The notes under the pieces: generated by a model
The model's database searches: none
What the model was told of the DNA's origin: nothing
Seen by the model: the letters and a program-made list of their open reading frames with translations, nothing else
Assembly: GCF_000711825.1 (NCBI RefSeq)
Contig: NZ_JONJ01000013.1
Span: forward strand, 1-64,000
Direction of reading: 5' to 3'
DNA length: 64,000 bases
Source of the DNA: [Clostridium] aminophilum DSM 10710
Lineage (GTDB): Bacteria; Bacillota; Clostridia; Lachnospirales; Lachnospiraceae
Made by a program: the position numbers and the translations under genes
Shown here: in pieces, positions 8,225 through 17,139 of the stretch
How positions within the stretch are numbered: the stretch's first letter is position 1
How the letters are laid out: every line of letters starts with the position of its first letter

Positions 8225-8361
8225 CTGAACGGAAGCAATCTGAAAGGCAGAGTTCTCCGGCGGTTCTTCGCCGATTCTGTCCGGCAGTTCAGGTCTTGGT
8301 GAATCAGAACAGGCTTTTCAAAAAGCCCGGACTGATTCCATATCGATCGGGTTTCACCGAA
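8225..8361 (+). promoter_or_regulatory. Candidate structured 5' leader RNA of the Tad operon
   Basis: Two nested helices can be drawn. CTGAAC (8225-8230) pairs with GTTCAG (8287-8292), enclosing the hairpin CGGCG-GTTCTT-CGCCG. GGTGAA (8298-8303) pairs with TTCACC (8353-8358), enclosing GAATCAG (8301-8307)/CTGATTC (8332-8338), although these two pairings partly compete at 8301-8303. I could not match it to a known riboswitch; the c-di-GMP-I core is not visible. A leader of this size before a pilus operon suggests regulation, but that is inference. Confidence 0.4.
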
Positions 8362-8405
8362 CGTTCAAGAAGAAGTAAGAAGATTCAAGAAGATGAGGAA
8401 TCAAT

Positions 8406-8936
8406 ATGGGTTTACGATGGACGATCCTGCTGGCGGTCTGTGCGGCGGGGGCGGTCAGCGACCTCAAAAAAGGAATAATACCGAACCGGATCCTTCTGAC
8501 CGGCTTCGCCGCTGAGGCAGCAGGACTCCTGTGGACCGAGCCGCTGATCACTTTGGGAGCAGAAGAGGCAAAACTGTGTTTTATCACGATCGGAACCATG
8601 GTTCTGTTCAGCCCGCTGTTTTTTTTGGATCTGTGCGGCGCCGGGGATGTGAAACTTGCGTCACTGATCTTTGGCAGCGTCGGAATGTATGAGGGACTCA
8701 GGGTATTGTTCTGGGGCGGGCTTCCCGCCGCAGTCTGGTCGCTGGGAGTGATGCTCTCCCATGGGATACTTCGGCAGAGGATTCAGTGGGTGTATGAGTA
8801 TCTGAGAACATGGATGATATGCGGGAGTCCGACGGCATATCCGGTCGGAATAACGAACCGGAACACCGGGACGGCAATCCGGCTTGCGCCATTTCTCTTG
8901 ATTGGCGTTCTCCGGGAGATGCTGTTCGGCGGATGA
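8406..8936 (+). CDS. Prepilin peptidase, TadV/CpaA type (A24 family), copy 1
   Basis: A 176-residue membrane aspartyl peptidase. The two catalytic aspartates are visible in VSDLKKGIIPN (about residues 18-28) and in the GxGD motif GAGDVKL (about 78-84). Hydrophobic helices cover most of the rest. It would process Flp pilin and TadE-like pseudopilins at the inner face of the membrane. First gene of the Tad locus. A second peptidase of the same family is at 16660. Confidence 0.88.
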   Translation: MGLRWTILLAVCAAGAVSDLKKGIIPNRILLTGFAAEAAGLLWTEPLITLGAEEAKLCFITIGTMVLFSPLFFLDLCGAGDVKLASLIFGSVGMYEGLRVLFWGGLPAAVWSLGVMLSHGILRQRIQWVYEYLRTWMICGSPTAYPVGITNRNTGTAIRLAPFLLIGVLREMLFGG

Positions 8937-8949
8937 CAGGAGGGATAGT

Positions 8950-9996
8950 ATGCGCAGGATTATGGCAATTTATGACCCGGATGAAGATTATGCGTATCGG
9001 TTTGCGGAGATCATCAACCGGAGGGAGCGGATGCCGTTTGAGGTGATCGCCTTTTCTTCTCTGGAGAGTCTGGAACGCTATGCAAAGGAAAATAACGTTG
9101 CGGTTCTCATGGCGGGCGGAAAGGCAGATCACAGCCGGGTGAGGGCTATCCGGGCGGAAAAAAGGGTCTGGCTGGAGGACGGCCGGTCGCTGGCAAAAGA
9201 TGCGGACAGTATGAGCATTTACAAATACCAGTCCAGCGACAGTATTATCCGAGAGGTAATGAGTGAGTACTGTGATTCGGAGGAGATTACATCGGAGGAC
9301 GGAATCCGGGGAAAAGCAGAGATTCTGGGCGTTTATTCACCGGCGGAAACAGGCCTTCGGGATGCATTTGCCGTGACGCTCGGGCGTATTTTTTCTCAGC
9401 GGACGCCGTCTCTGTACATCAGTCTGGAGGAATTTTCCGGGATGGGGATTCTCACCGGAGATGAGTTTCGGGAGGATCTGTCGGATCTGCTCTACTATTA
9501 CGGTGCGGGATCATACAGCAATGTGCGTCTCGGAAGTATTGTCCACTCTCTGAACGGACTGGATTTTGTGCCGCCGGTGCGATGCCCGTCGGATCTCGAT
9601 CTGTCGAGCGAGGGAATTATCCCCGGACTGATCGGAACGATCGCGAGTGAAAGCACCTACCGGAAGATTATTCTGGATCTCGGCAGATGCCGGAAGGTGA
9701 CGCCGAAGATTCTTGCCATGTGCGCCAAAGTCTATATGCCGTTAGCAAAAAACGGTCTTTCCGGGGCAAAAACGGGGGAATTTGAGGAATATCTGAAAAA
9801 CACCGGGGACAGCAGCATTCTGGACCGTGTACAGAAGGTCTATCCGCCGACGGAACTTCCGTCCGTGAGCAGAGGATATTTTGAACAGCTTCTGTGGGGA
9901 CCGATGGGCCGGTATATCCGTGGACTGGTGATGGGAGGAGCGTATGAAGAAGAGGAAAACAGGGGAAACGGATATGCGGGAGAATGCGTCGGATGA
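8950..9996 (+). CDS. TadZ/CpaE-like pilus localisation protein
   Basis: A 348-residue protein. Residues 1-100 resemble a response-regulator-like receiver domain (MRRIMAIYDPDEDYAYRFAE), and the remainder resembles a ParA/MinD-type ATPase fold with a degenerate P-loop (GVYSPAETGLRDAFAV). This is the TadZ layout. Its role is probably placing the pilus machine at a site in the cell. The start at 8950 is chosen for the GGAGGG motif 6 bases upstream; a longer frame from 8902 overlaps the peptidase gene. It overlaps tadA by 53 bases. Confidence 0.8.
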   Translation: MRRIMAIYDPDEDYAYRFAEIINRRERMPFEVIAFSSLESLERYAKENNVAVLMAGGKADHSRVRAIRAEKRVWLEDGRSLAKDADSMSIYKYQSSDSIIREVMSEYCDSEEITSEDGIRGKAEILGVYSPAETGLRDAFAVTLGRIFSQRTPSLYISLEEFSGMGILTGDEFREDLSDLLYYYGAGSYSNVRLGSIVHSLNGLDFVPPVRCPSDLDLSSEGIIPGLIGTIASESTYRKIILDLGRCRKVTPKILAMCAKVYMPLAKNGLSGAKTGEFEEYLKNTGDSSILDRVQKVYPPTELPSVSRGYFEQLLWGPMGRYIRGLVMGGAYEEEENRGNGYAGECVG

Positions 9997-11287
9997 ATGG
10001 GAAATGGATAACAACCGGACGGGAAGCCTTTCGGAGCGGATCCGGGACGATATCGAGATACGGCTGCATGACCGCATGGCCGTTTCGGATGAAGAACTGG
10101 CCGAACTGATCGACGACCGGATCCGGGAGCACTCCAGGGAGGGAATCCTGAATCTGGAGGACCGGCTCCGGCTTCGCAAGGAATTGTTCGATTCGTATCG
10201 GAAACTGGGGGTTCTGCAGGATCTGGTGGATGACCCGAATGTCACGGAGATCATGGTCAACGGATATGACTGTATTTTCTTTGAAAAGCGTGGCAGAATC
10301 ACGCTTTGGGACCGGAAATTCCGGTCAGAGGAGGAACTGGAAGATCTGATTCAGCAGATTGTGGGCCGCGTTAACCGGACAGTCAATCTCGCATCACCGA
10401 TCGCGGATGCCCGTCTGGAAGACGGATCCCGTGTTCATGTGGTACTGCCGCCGGTATCCATCGACGGCGCATCCCTGACCATCCGAAAGTTCCCGGAGAG
10501 TTTCGACATGAAAAAACTCATCGCAAAGGCTTCTCTGACGGAGGAAGCGGCGGAGTTTCTTCAGGTTCTTGTCCGCAGTGGATACAACATTTTCATCAGC
10601 GGCGGAACCGGAAGCGGAAAGACGACATTTCTCAATGCACTTTCCGGTTTTATCCCGGCATCGGAGCGTGTGATTACGATCGAGGATTCTGCGGAGCTTC
10701 AGATTCAGCATGTCAAAAATCTGATCCGGCTGGAGACAAGAGAAGCGACCCGGGACGGTGCGGAAGCGGTCACGATGCGGGATCTGATTCGGGCCAGTCT
10801 TCGTATGAGGCCGGACCGGATCATTGTGGGTGAGATCCGCGGCGCGGAGGCACTGGATATGCTGCAGGCGATGAATACCGGACATGACGGATCACTGTCG
10901 ACCGGACATGCGAACAGTGCGGCGGATGCCCTGAGCCGTATTGAGACTATGGTTCTGACCGGGGAAGGCGGACTGCCGCTTGCGGCGATCCGTCGGCAGA
11001 TTGCCTCGGCAATTGATCTGATTATACAGATTGCAAGGCTCCGGGACCGCTCGAGACGGGTAATGGAGATTACGGAGGTGACCGGATATGAAAATGGTGA
11101 AATTACGCTTTCACCAATCTTCCGATTTGAGGAAGAGGGATGGGAAGAAGCAGGTGCCGGGGAACGGAAAAACAAAAAAAGAAAGGAACCTTTTTCGGAC
11201 GGGATTCACGTGGAAGGAACACTTCGGAAAGTGGGGGAACTTAAAAACCGCCGGAAGCTTCTTCTCAGCGGAATCTGCACCGGATAA
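9944..11287 (+). CDS. tadA: TadA/CpaF secretion ATPase
   Basis: A 447-residue type II/IV secretion ATPase. Visible motifs are VNGYDCIFFEKRGR, IADARLEDGSRVHVVLPP, the Walker A SGGTGSGKTT, the Asp box ITIEDSAELQI, Walker B IIVGEIRG, and the His box STGHANS. It powers Flp pilus assembly. GGGAGGAG precedes the ATG by 3 bases. CpaF proteins usually end soon after the SPIFRF motif (about residue 391), but this one carries about 55 further basic residues that overlap the start of tadB in another frame. Confidence 0.93.
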   Translation: MKKRKTGETDMRENASDEWEMDNNRTGSLSERIRDDIEIRLHDRMAVSDEELAELIDDRIREHSREGILNLEDRLRLRKELFDSYRKLGVLQDLVDDPNVTEIMVNGYDCIFFEKRGRITLWDRKFRSEEELEDLIQQIVGRVNRTVNLASPIADARLEDGSRVHVVLPPVSIDGASLTIRKFPESFDMKKLIAKASLTEEAAEFLQVLVRSGYNIFISGGTGSGKTTFLNALSGFIPASERVITIEDSAELQIQHVKNLIRLETREATRDGAEAVTMRDLIRASLRMRPDRIIVGEIRGAEALDMLQAMNTGHDGSLSTGHANSAADALSRIETMVLTGEGGLPLAAIRRQIASAIDLIIQIARLRDRSRRVMEITEVTGYENGEITLSPIFRFEEEGWEEAGAGERKNKKRKEPFSDGIHVEGTLRKVGELKNRRKLLLSGICTG

Positions 11288-12086
11288 CGGGGGCGGAGGG
11301 AGAAAGAGAAAGACGGAAGGAGCGGAGAATGCACCGCCGGATTACCGGGTATACCGGCTGAGTCCTCGGGAATGGATTTCCTATCTTCTTCAGGGAGCAG
11401 CGGCCTGTGCATTGATTTCCTATGTGTTCTACCGGTCCGTTCCGGTATTTGGCATTCTTCTTCCGCTGTCGGTCCTTCGGCCGCTGTTCGCGGCAAAGAC
11501 ACTCGGGAAAGCGCGCAGAGACCGGCTCCGGTTGGAGTTTCGGGAGGGAATCGGGGCGATCGCTTCCGCGCTGGAAACCGGTGCCTCTCTGGAAAACGCC
11601 TTTTCACTGGCAGCAGAAGATATGAAGGAGATCTACGGGGAAGACGGAATGATTGCGGGAGAATTTTACAGAATATCCCGTCAACTTCGAATGAATCGGA
11701 CGGTGGAGACACTGGTGGAGGGATTTGCGGAGCGAAGCGGCGTGGAGGAGATCCGGAGTTTTGCGGAGATTCTTGCGATTTCCAAGCGGAGTCAGGGGGG
11801 AACCGCGCAGATCATCGCCCATGTATCCGGAGTGATCAGCGGACGGATCCGGGTGAAGGAAGAGATTGAAAACATGACGGCGGAAAAACGATTTGAACAG
11901 AAGATTATGAATCTGATTCCGTTCGGCATTGTGATCTACATCGATTTCACGTCGCCGGGGTTCTTTCAGGTGATGTACACGACCGTCGCAGGCAGAGTCG
12001 TGATGACGATTTGCCTTATCGTCTACGCGGTCAGCTGGATGATCTCGGACAGGATTCTCCGGGCGGGACAGGCAAAGTGCGCGTAA
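11088..12086 (+). CDS. TadB-like pilus assembly membrane protein
   Basis: This protein of up to 332 residues has the TadB pattern: two N-proximal hydrophobic helices (about 103-150), a cytoplasmic T2SSF/GspF domain (LEFREGIGAIASALETGASLENAFS; SGVEEIRSFAEIL), and two C-terminal helices ending ISDRILRAGQ. The ATG at 11088 has GGAGGTG 9 bases upstream, but lies 200 bases inside tadA. Its first 85 residues are low-complexity and basic. No in-frame ATG, GTG or TTG closer to the tadA stop was found, so the overlap may be real. Confidence 0.82.
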   Translation: MKMVKLRFHQSSDLRKRDGKKQVPGNGKTKKERNLFRTGFTWKEHFGKWGNLKTAGSFFSAESAPDNGGGGRKRKTEGAENAPPDYRVYRLSPREWISYLLQGAAACALISYVFYRSVPVFGILLPLSVLRPLFAAKTLGKARRDRLRLEFREGIGAIASALETGASLENAFSLAAEDMKEIYGEDGMIAGEFYRISRQLRMNRTVETLVEGFAERSGVEEIRSFAEILAISKRSQGGTAQIIAHVSGVISGRIRVKEEIENMTAEKRFEQKIMNLIPFGIVIYIDFTSPGFFQVMYTTVAGRVVMTICLIVYAVSWMISDRILRAGQAKCA

Positions 12087-12227
12087 AGGAAAGCGTCAGA
12101 GCGAATGAACGCCGGCTGTACATGTCTGTGGCGGAAAAGTGACCGGTCAGAGACAGAACAAAGAAAAATGAACGGATCGATCGGGGAAAAAACGGTATGA
12201 AAAAGAGAAAAAGCGGGAGGAGAGAAG

Positions 12228-13451
12228 GTGAAGATTCCGAAAGCGAAAGTCGGCATTGACCGGCGGCAGCTGATCGCCGCCGGCGCGGGAATTCTGCTCG
12301 GAGCAATGATGTGCGTGGTTTCATCCGCGGAGGATCATTCCGGAATCCGTTCGTTTCACCGGAATCTGTACGGCGGCAGCGGGCGGGATGAGGAGGTTAT
12401 CGTCTCCGGCCTGACGGATAAGGATGAGACGATGACCATTCATGTCGCGGAACGGGCGTACAGCAAAGAGGAGGCATACCGGGCGATGGAAGAGGCAGCG
12501 AAGATGCTGCCGGAGCTGATGCGGGGAAAGAATCCGGGTCTTTCGGAGGTGAGCGGCCCGCTGAATCTGCCGGAACGTCTTCCGGATTCGGGAATCCGTC
12601 TGGACTGGATTCCCGATGATCCCGATCTGATCCGTTTTGACGGGGAAGTGGACCGGAAGCACATAAAGGGGAAAATGGAGACCGGAATCACTGCATCGAT
12701 GGAGGCAGAAGATTACAGCAGCCGGTTTTATTATCCGATCACCCTTGTGGAATCTCAGCAGACAGATGGAGAGAAACTGCGCAGCGGGCTGGAGCAGCAG
12801 CTGGAAACGGAAGATGAACGGCAGAAAACAGAGGAACACTTTCAGCTTCCGGAGGAATACGAGGGAAAGCCGATCGTATTTCGAAAGCCGGAGGATCGTT
12901 CCTGGGCGGCATTTCCGCTGCTCGGATTTCTTGCCGCAATGGCGATACCGGCGCTGGATCGTCAGAAAAAACAGGAACAGGAGAAAAAACGGGGAATCCG
13001 GCTTCAGGAAGACTATCCGGAGATTGTATCGAGACTGGTGGTTCTCTCCGGGGCCGGGCTTCCGGTGATACGGGCCTGGGAAAAGATTGTCCGGGATTAT
13101 GAGAAGACGGAAAAAGAACGGCCGGCCTATGAGGAGATGGCGAAGACCTGGCATCAGATGGAACGGGGGATGCCGGCTGGAAAGGCGATGGAACTGTTCG
13201 GCGCAAGATGCGGTGAGCTTTCATACCGTCGTCTGATCGGACTTCTGCGCCAGAATATCCGAAACGGTTCCGGGCAGTTCCGGGAGGCATTGGAGAACGA
13301 GATGGAAAGAGCGTTTGAAGAAGAGCGGAATATGAGCCGCAAGAGAGGGGAAGAGGCGTCGACGAAGCTTCTTCTGCCGCTGATTTTAATGCTGATGATT
13401 GTCATGGTAATGGTGTCGGTTCCCGCATTTTTAACATTTACGGCAGGCTGA
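12228..13451 (+). CDS. TadC-like pilus assembly protein with extracytoplasmic insert
   Basis: 407 residues starting at GTG with GGGAGGAG upstream. A membrane helix at about 13-33 is followed by roughly 190 residues of charged, probably extracytoplasmic sequence, then a second helix (about 228-245), a T2SSF/GspF-type cytoplasmic domain (LQEDYPEIVSRLVVLSGAGL, SYRRLIGLLRQNI) and a C-terminal helix (about 384-406). Canonical TadC lacks the N-terminal extension. It is separated from tadB by 141 bases in which I see no other gene. Confidence 0.82.
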   Translation: MKIPKAKVGIDRRQLIAAGAGILLGAMMCVVSSAEDHSGIRSFHRNLYGGSGRDEEVIVSGLTDKDETMTIHVAERAYSKEEAYRAMEEAAKMLPELMRGKNPGLSEVSGPLNLPERLPDSGIRLDWIPDDPDLIRFDGEVDRKHIKGKMETGITASMEAEDYSSRFYYPITLVESQQTDGEKLRSGLEQQLETEDERQKTEEHFQLPEEYEGKPIVFRKPEDRSWAAFPLLGFLAAMAIPALDRQKKQEQEKKRGIRLQEDYPEIVSRLVVLSGAGLPVIRAWEKIVRDYEKTEKERPAYEEMAKTWHQMERGMPAGKAMELFGARCGELSYRRLIGLLRQNIRNGSGQFREALENEMERAFEEERNMSRKRGEEASTKLLLPLILMLMIVMVMVSVPAFLTFTAG

Positions 13452-13467
13452 CAGAAAGGAGAAGAGT

Positions 13468-13644
13468 ATGATTCGTGAGATGTTCTGGGAGTTTTGGGAT
13501 GATGAGAGAGGTGTCGGTGTGATCGAGCTTGTACTGATTCTGGTTGTCCTGATCGGCCTGGTTATTCTTTTTAAAAAGAATATCACCATGCTGCTGGAAA
13601 ACATTTTTAACCAGATCAACAATTCCAGCAAGCAGGTATACTGA
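13468..13644 (+). CDS. Flp-type (type IVb) major pilin, 58 residues
   Basis: Read directly from the DNA: the translation begins MIREMFWEFWDDERGVGVIE and continues with a single hydrophobic helix (LVLILVVLIGLVILF) followed by a short polar tail ending in NNSSKQVY. The G-V-x-x-x-E arrangement (GVGVIE) just before the hydrophobic segment matches the prepilin cleavage context with Glu at +5. GAAAGGAGAAG precedes the ATG. It sits 16 bases after tadC, and its TGA overlaps the ATG of the next gene. This is the likely pilus subunit of the locus. Confidence 0.88.
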   Translation: MIREMFWEFWDDERGVGVIELVLILVVLIGLVILFKKNITMLLENIFNQINNSSKQVY

Positions 13645-15578
13645 TGCGCAGGCAAATGCCGGCGTCGGTAACCGTATTTCTCGCCATGGTCTTTGTTCTG
13701 ATGCTGTCGCTGCTCGGCGGACTTTTTGAGTCGGTCCGGGCAGCAGGAGCGGGGACTTATGTGCAGACAGCACTCGATGCCTCTGCGGATTCCGTCATGA
13801 GCCGTTATGACCGCAAGGTCTTTGATCATTACCGGATTTTTCTTCTGGAGGAACCGACGGGGGAAATCCGGGATCAGATCCGGAAAAACATGCTGACCTA
13901 TCTTAAGGATGCACCGTTCTATCCGGTATATTCGCCGGAACTCTCCGTCAGTCCCGAGGTGAAACTGACGGATCGGGATGGGAAGCCGTTTGAAGATCAG
14001 GCGGCGGCTTATATGAAATTTGCGGTCATCCCGGAGCTTCCGAAAGCGGAGGAGGCGGTGGAACAGGCAAAAGCGGCGCGCAGCGGGGAACAGTTCGGTG
14101 AACTCGGCCGGGAGTTTAACTTTTCCGGAGGCGATGTGGTCCGGTTGGAAGAGGCGCTGGACCGGATTGGAGAATCCAGACAGAAACAGCTGGATCGTAT
14201 GGCAGAGGGCGATCGGGCTCTGGACGGCGGCGATGGCGATGGATTTCGGGCATCAACAGAGGAACTTCTGCGGGAGCTGAGGCGAATGCCGGGGCTGGCT
14301 GCAGATTATGAGAAAAAGGCGGACCGGCTCGGAGAACAGGTAAAAAAAGCGGGAGAATCCTATGAAAAACGGAGGGAGGACATGGATGATACCGCGAGAG
14401 CGCATGCGGAGGAACAGCTCAGCCTGTACCGGAGTTATACGGAAGCCGGCGGTGCAGTCCGGGAATCGGTCAGAGAGTCGGTGAGAAAGGCGGAAAAGAA
14501 CACGGAAACGGCCGAACGGGCGTTGGACCGGGCGGATGAGGTCGAGGAACTGATCGAGAGGCTGGAAGAAGCCTTTGACGACGAGGACGATGATGCGGAT
14601 GAACTGGAAGCGAGAATCGAAGCTCTCTGGAGGAGCATCCGATCGATCACGGCAGGATATCAGAAGGAAACACCCTGGGATAAGGGAAAACGGGACCGGA
14701 AGAAACTGTCACTGCTGGAACGTATGGCGGATCTGACGGAAGAGGGAATCTTCCATCTCTGTCTTCCGGAGTCGGATTCGATTTCTTCTGTGCGGGCAGA
14801 TTGCAGAAACTGGCCTTCTTATCAAAGAGAAAAAGGGTCTGTTTCCGGTCTTGCGCCGGGAGAAGGGATCGGTTTTCTGCCGACGGAGGCAATCGGAAAG
14901 ATACTGCTGGACGAGTACGGAATGCAATTTTTTACCGATTATCTCGGGGGCGGAGAAGCACGTGGCGAGATTCCGGACGGAGGGTTTACCTGTGAAAAGG
15001 AATATCTTCTGATCGGCGGAGAGACGGATCGGGAAAATCTGCGCGGAACCGTCATGCGGCTGTTTGCGCTGCGGCAGGGGATGAACCTTCTGACGATTCT
15101 CGGAAGCAGCAGTATGAAGGCGGAGGCCAGAGCCGCGGCGGCATCCATTGTCGGTGCGTCCGGCGGAGTTCTTACACCGCTGGCCGCAGTGGTCTATGGA
15201 CTGATCCTGACGGTCTGGTCGGCAATGGAGTCGGCAGCCGATGTAAGAGTGCTGTTGAAGAACGGAAAGGTTCCGATTATGAAAAAATCCGGAGACTGGA
15301 AGGTATCTCTTAAGGGTATTCTGGAGCAGGGAACGGGAATTTTAGACAACGTAACTATGTCGGAAAAAGGACTGAATTATTCGGAATGGATCCGGATTCT
15401 CATGCTGGTTACCGGAAAACGGGAACTTCGATTCCGAATGATGGATATGATACAGAAAAATCGTGACAAATTAGGTAATTCGATTCGTTTAAACAACGGA
15501 ATAGTGCGCATAAGAGCGGAATATTCCGGTCAGGGCATGCTGATCCCGGTAAAGAAACGAACCGTACGGGAATATTGA
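13644..15578 (+). CDS. DUF5702-type Tad-locus protein
   Basis: This 644-residue protein has an N-terminal hydrophobic helix preceded by PASVTVFLAMV, as in TadE/TadG-type pseudopilins. A long charged and probably coiled-coil middle (about 120-360) includes a strongly acidic run EAFDDEDDDADE. A second hydrophobic region at about 490-530 (AAAASIVGASGGVLTPLAAVVYGLI) follows. The size, position after the Flp gene and N-terminus fit DUF5702 proteins of clostridial Tad loci. Biochemical role unknown. ATGA overlap with the Flp gene suggests coupled translation. Confidence 0.78.
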   Translation: MRRQMPASVTVFLAMVFVLMLSLLGGLFESVRAAGAGTYVQTALDASADSVMSRYDRKVFDHYRIFLLEEPTGEIRDQIRKNMLTYLKDAPFYPVYSPELSVSPEVKLTDRDGKPFEDQAAAYMKFAVIPELPKAEEAVEQAKAARSGEQFGELGREFNFSGGDVVRLEEALDRIGESRQKQLDRMAEGDRALDGGDGDGFRASTEELLRELRRMPGLAADYEKKADRLGEQVKKAGESYEKRREDMDDTARAHAEEQLSLYRSYTEAGGAVRESVRESVRKAEKNTETAERALDRADEVEELIERLEEAFDDEDDDADELEARIEALWRSIRSITAGYQKETPWDKGKRDRKKLSLLERMADLTEEGIFHLCLPESDSISSVRADCRNWPSYQREKGSVSGLAPGEGIGFLPTEAIGKILLDEYGMQFFTDYLGGGEARGEIPDGGFTCEKEYLLIGGETDRENLRGTVMRLFALRQGMNLLTILGSSSMKAEARAAAASIVGASGGVLTPLAAVVYGLILTVWSAMESAADVRVLLKNGKVPIMKKSGDWKVSLKGILEQGTGILDNVTMSEKGLNYSEWIRILMLVTGKRELRFRMMDMIQKNRDKLGNSIRLNNGIVRIRAEYSGQGMLIPVKKRTVREY

Positions 15579-15776
15579 AAAAAATTGTATCCGGCAGCGA
15601 CAGCAGGACAGGACCGAACGGAAAAAATAACAGTTTGAAACTAACATTCAGGTTAAAACGTGCCTCTCCAAGTACAGTTCAGCCGCATTGCGATCGTTCA
15701 AAAAGGATGTGTTCGGAGTTCCTGCCCTGCTCTCACTGCCGGATGCAGCGAGATGTAGCAACGGGGGGCCTGCTGG

Positions 15777-16655
15777 ATGGACAGAAGCAGAAATGGAGTG
15801 CAAGCCGGTTCGGGTATGAAGGGGAAACTTTGCGCAAGCCTGACCGTGGAAGCGGCTATGGCGTTTGCCCTGTTTTTATTTGCAGTGATCGCGATGGCAT
15901 TGCCGATGGATATGCTGAATACGCATCGACGTGTCGAATTCGTTCTGGAACAGACTGCCCGCGAACTGAGTCAGAATGCATATCTTCTTCACGGGGGAAG
16001 AATGCACGATGATCCGGGGAAGCAGCAGGAAGAACAAATGGAAGAACAAATCAGGGAGCGGAGTGATCCGTCTCTTCTTTCCATCGTGGAAGATGCGGCA
16101 GTTCAGGCGTATCTTTACACCACGATACAGAAGAGGAGCGGAAATCATCGGATTGAGGCACTGGATCTGACGAAATGTCATCTCACAAAAGACGGAGAGT
16201 GGGTTGATCTGAAAGCGTCCTATCGATACCGGATTCCTTTTGGTATCTTTCCGAATCTGACCGTTCCGTTTTGTGCCCGCAGTCGGCACCGCGGGTGGAT
16301 CGGATCCGATCCGAAACGGGAAAAGGACGGGGAAGAGGCGGAGGAAGACCGGATCGTTTATGTAGGAAGAGACAGCACCCGATATCATCTTTCTCCGAGA
16401 TGTCATTATCTGAATCATGAACTGAAGCCGATTTCCAGAAACGAACTGGAATCCGCACGGTCCGGAAGCGGCTCGACGTATCGGCCCTGTGATATCTGCG
16501 GAAAAAAGGGTTCATCCGGCACCGTCTATATATTGCCGAACGGCGAAAAATATCATACCGATCCGGACTGTTCTTCACTGAGAAGTTACATCCGGGAAGT
16601 GTGGCTGTCGGAAGTCCGGAATCTGGGCGCCTGCAGCTACTGCGGTGGGGGATAA
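15777..16655 (+). CDS. TadE-like pseudopilin with C-terminal Cys/His repeat domain
   Basis: Up to 292 residues. The N-terminal KLCASLTVEAAMAFALFLF resembles TadE pseudopilins (SLTVEAAMA followed by one hydrophobic helix). The C-terminal 90 residues contain two similar units, each YH-x4-C then a C-x2-C: RYHLSPRC with CDIC, and KYHTDPDC with CSYC. This suggests two small metal sites or disulfides. The start is uncertain: the ATG at 15777 has GGGGGG 8 bases upstream, while the ATG at 15816 gives a more typical TadE N-terminus. The 198 bases before it contain nothing I recognise. Confidence 0.75.
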   Translation: MDRSRNGVQAGSGMKGKLCASLTVEAAMAFALFLFAVIAMALPMDMLNTHRRVEFVLEQTARELSQNAYLLHGGRMHDDPGKQQEEQMEEQIRERSDPSLLSIVEDAAVQAYLYTTIQKRSGNHRIEALDLTKCHLTKDGEWVDLKASYRYRIPFGIFPNLTVPFCARSRHRGWIGSDPKREKDGEEAEEDRIVYVGRDSTRYHLSPRCHYLNHELKPISRNELESARSGSGSTYRPCDICGKKGSSGTVYILPNGEKYHTDPDCSSLRSYIREVWLSEVRNLGACSYCGGG

Positions 16656-16659
16656 TAAC

Positions 16660-17139
16660 ATGACAGCAATGGTCAGAATGATATATTTTGTGATCCTCGG
16701 ATGGATGGCCATATCGGACTTGCGGACAAAAACCATTCCGGTATGGGCACCGTGGATCATGGGAATTACCGGGCTGCTTTTTTGCACCGCACCGGGGCTG
16801 ATTGAGAATCCGGCATGTTATGCGGGAGAAGAGGGCTTTGGGCAGATTCTTTTCCGGTTTCTGCCCGGAATCGCCGCTCTGATTCTGTCACATCTGAGCA
16901 GGGAATCGATCGGCCGGGGTGACGGAGGCATACTTCTTTCGCTGGCGTTCTGGTTGGATGCGGGAGATCTCTCCCGCATCGCGCTGGCGGCTGCCGCATT
17001 CTGCGGAATATACGGGATGCTGCTTTGCGGGTGGTCAATTCTTGGCGGAAGAGGCATTGCCGGCATACGAAAGAGAAGAATTCCATATCTGCCGTTTTTG
17101 TGCGCGGCATCGGTCATGATTCAGGGGAATATGTTATGA
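16660..17139 (+). CDS. Prepilin peptidase-like protein (A24 family), copy 2
   Basis: A 159-residue membrane protein with both catalytic aspartate regions of the A24 family: AISDLRTKTIPVW near the N-terminus, and GRGDGGILLSLAFWL, a GxGD motif. The rest is hydrophobic helices. The start at 16660 is chosen for the GGTGGGGG run 9 bases upstream. It is the second peptidase in this locus and lies between two TadE-like genes, so it may be specialised for pseudopilins. Its stop overlaps the next start. Confidence 0.78.
   Translation: MTAMVRMIYFVILGWMAISDLRTKTIPVWAPWIMGITGLLFCTAPGLIENPACYAGEEGFGQILFRFLPGIAALILSHLSRESIGRGDGGILLSLAFWLDAGDLSRIALAAAAFCGIYGMLLCGWSILGGRGIAGIRKRRIPYLPFLCAASVMIQGNML

Noticed and set aside
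15575-16012. 145-codon frame from a TTG after DUF5702
   Set aside because: Its second half is an out-of-frame reading of the TadE-like gene; the first half has no recognisable features. The TadE frame carries the real SLTVEAAMA signature.
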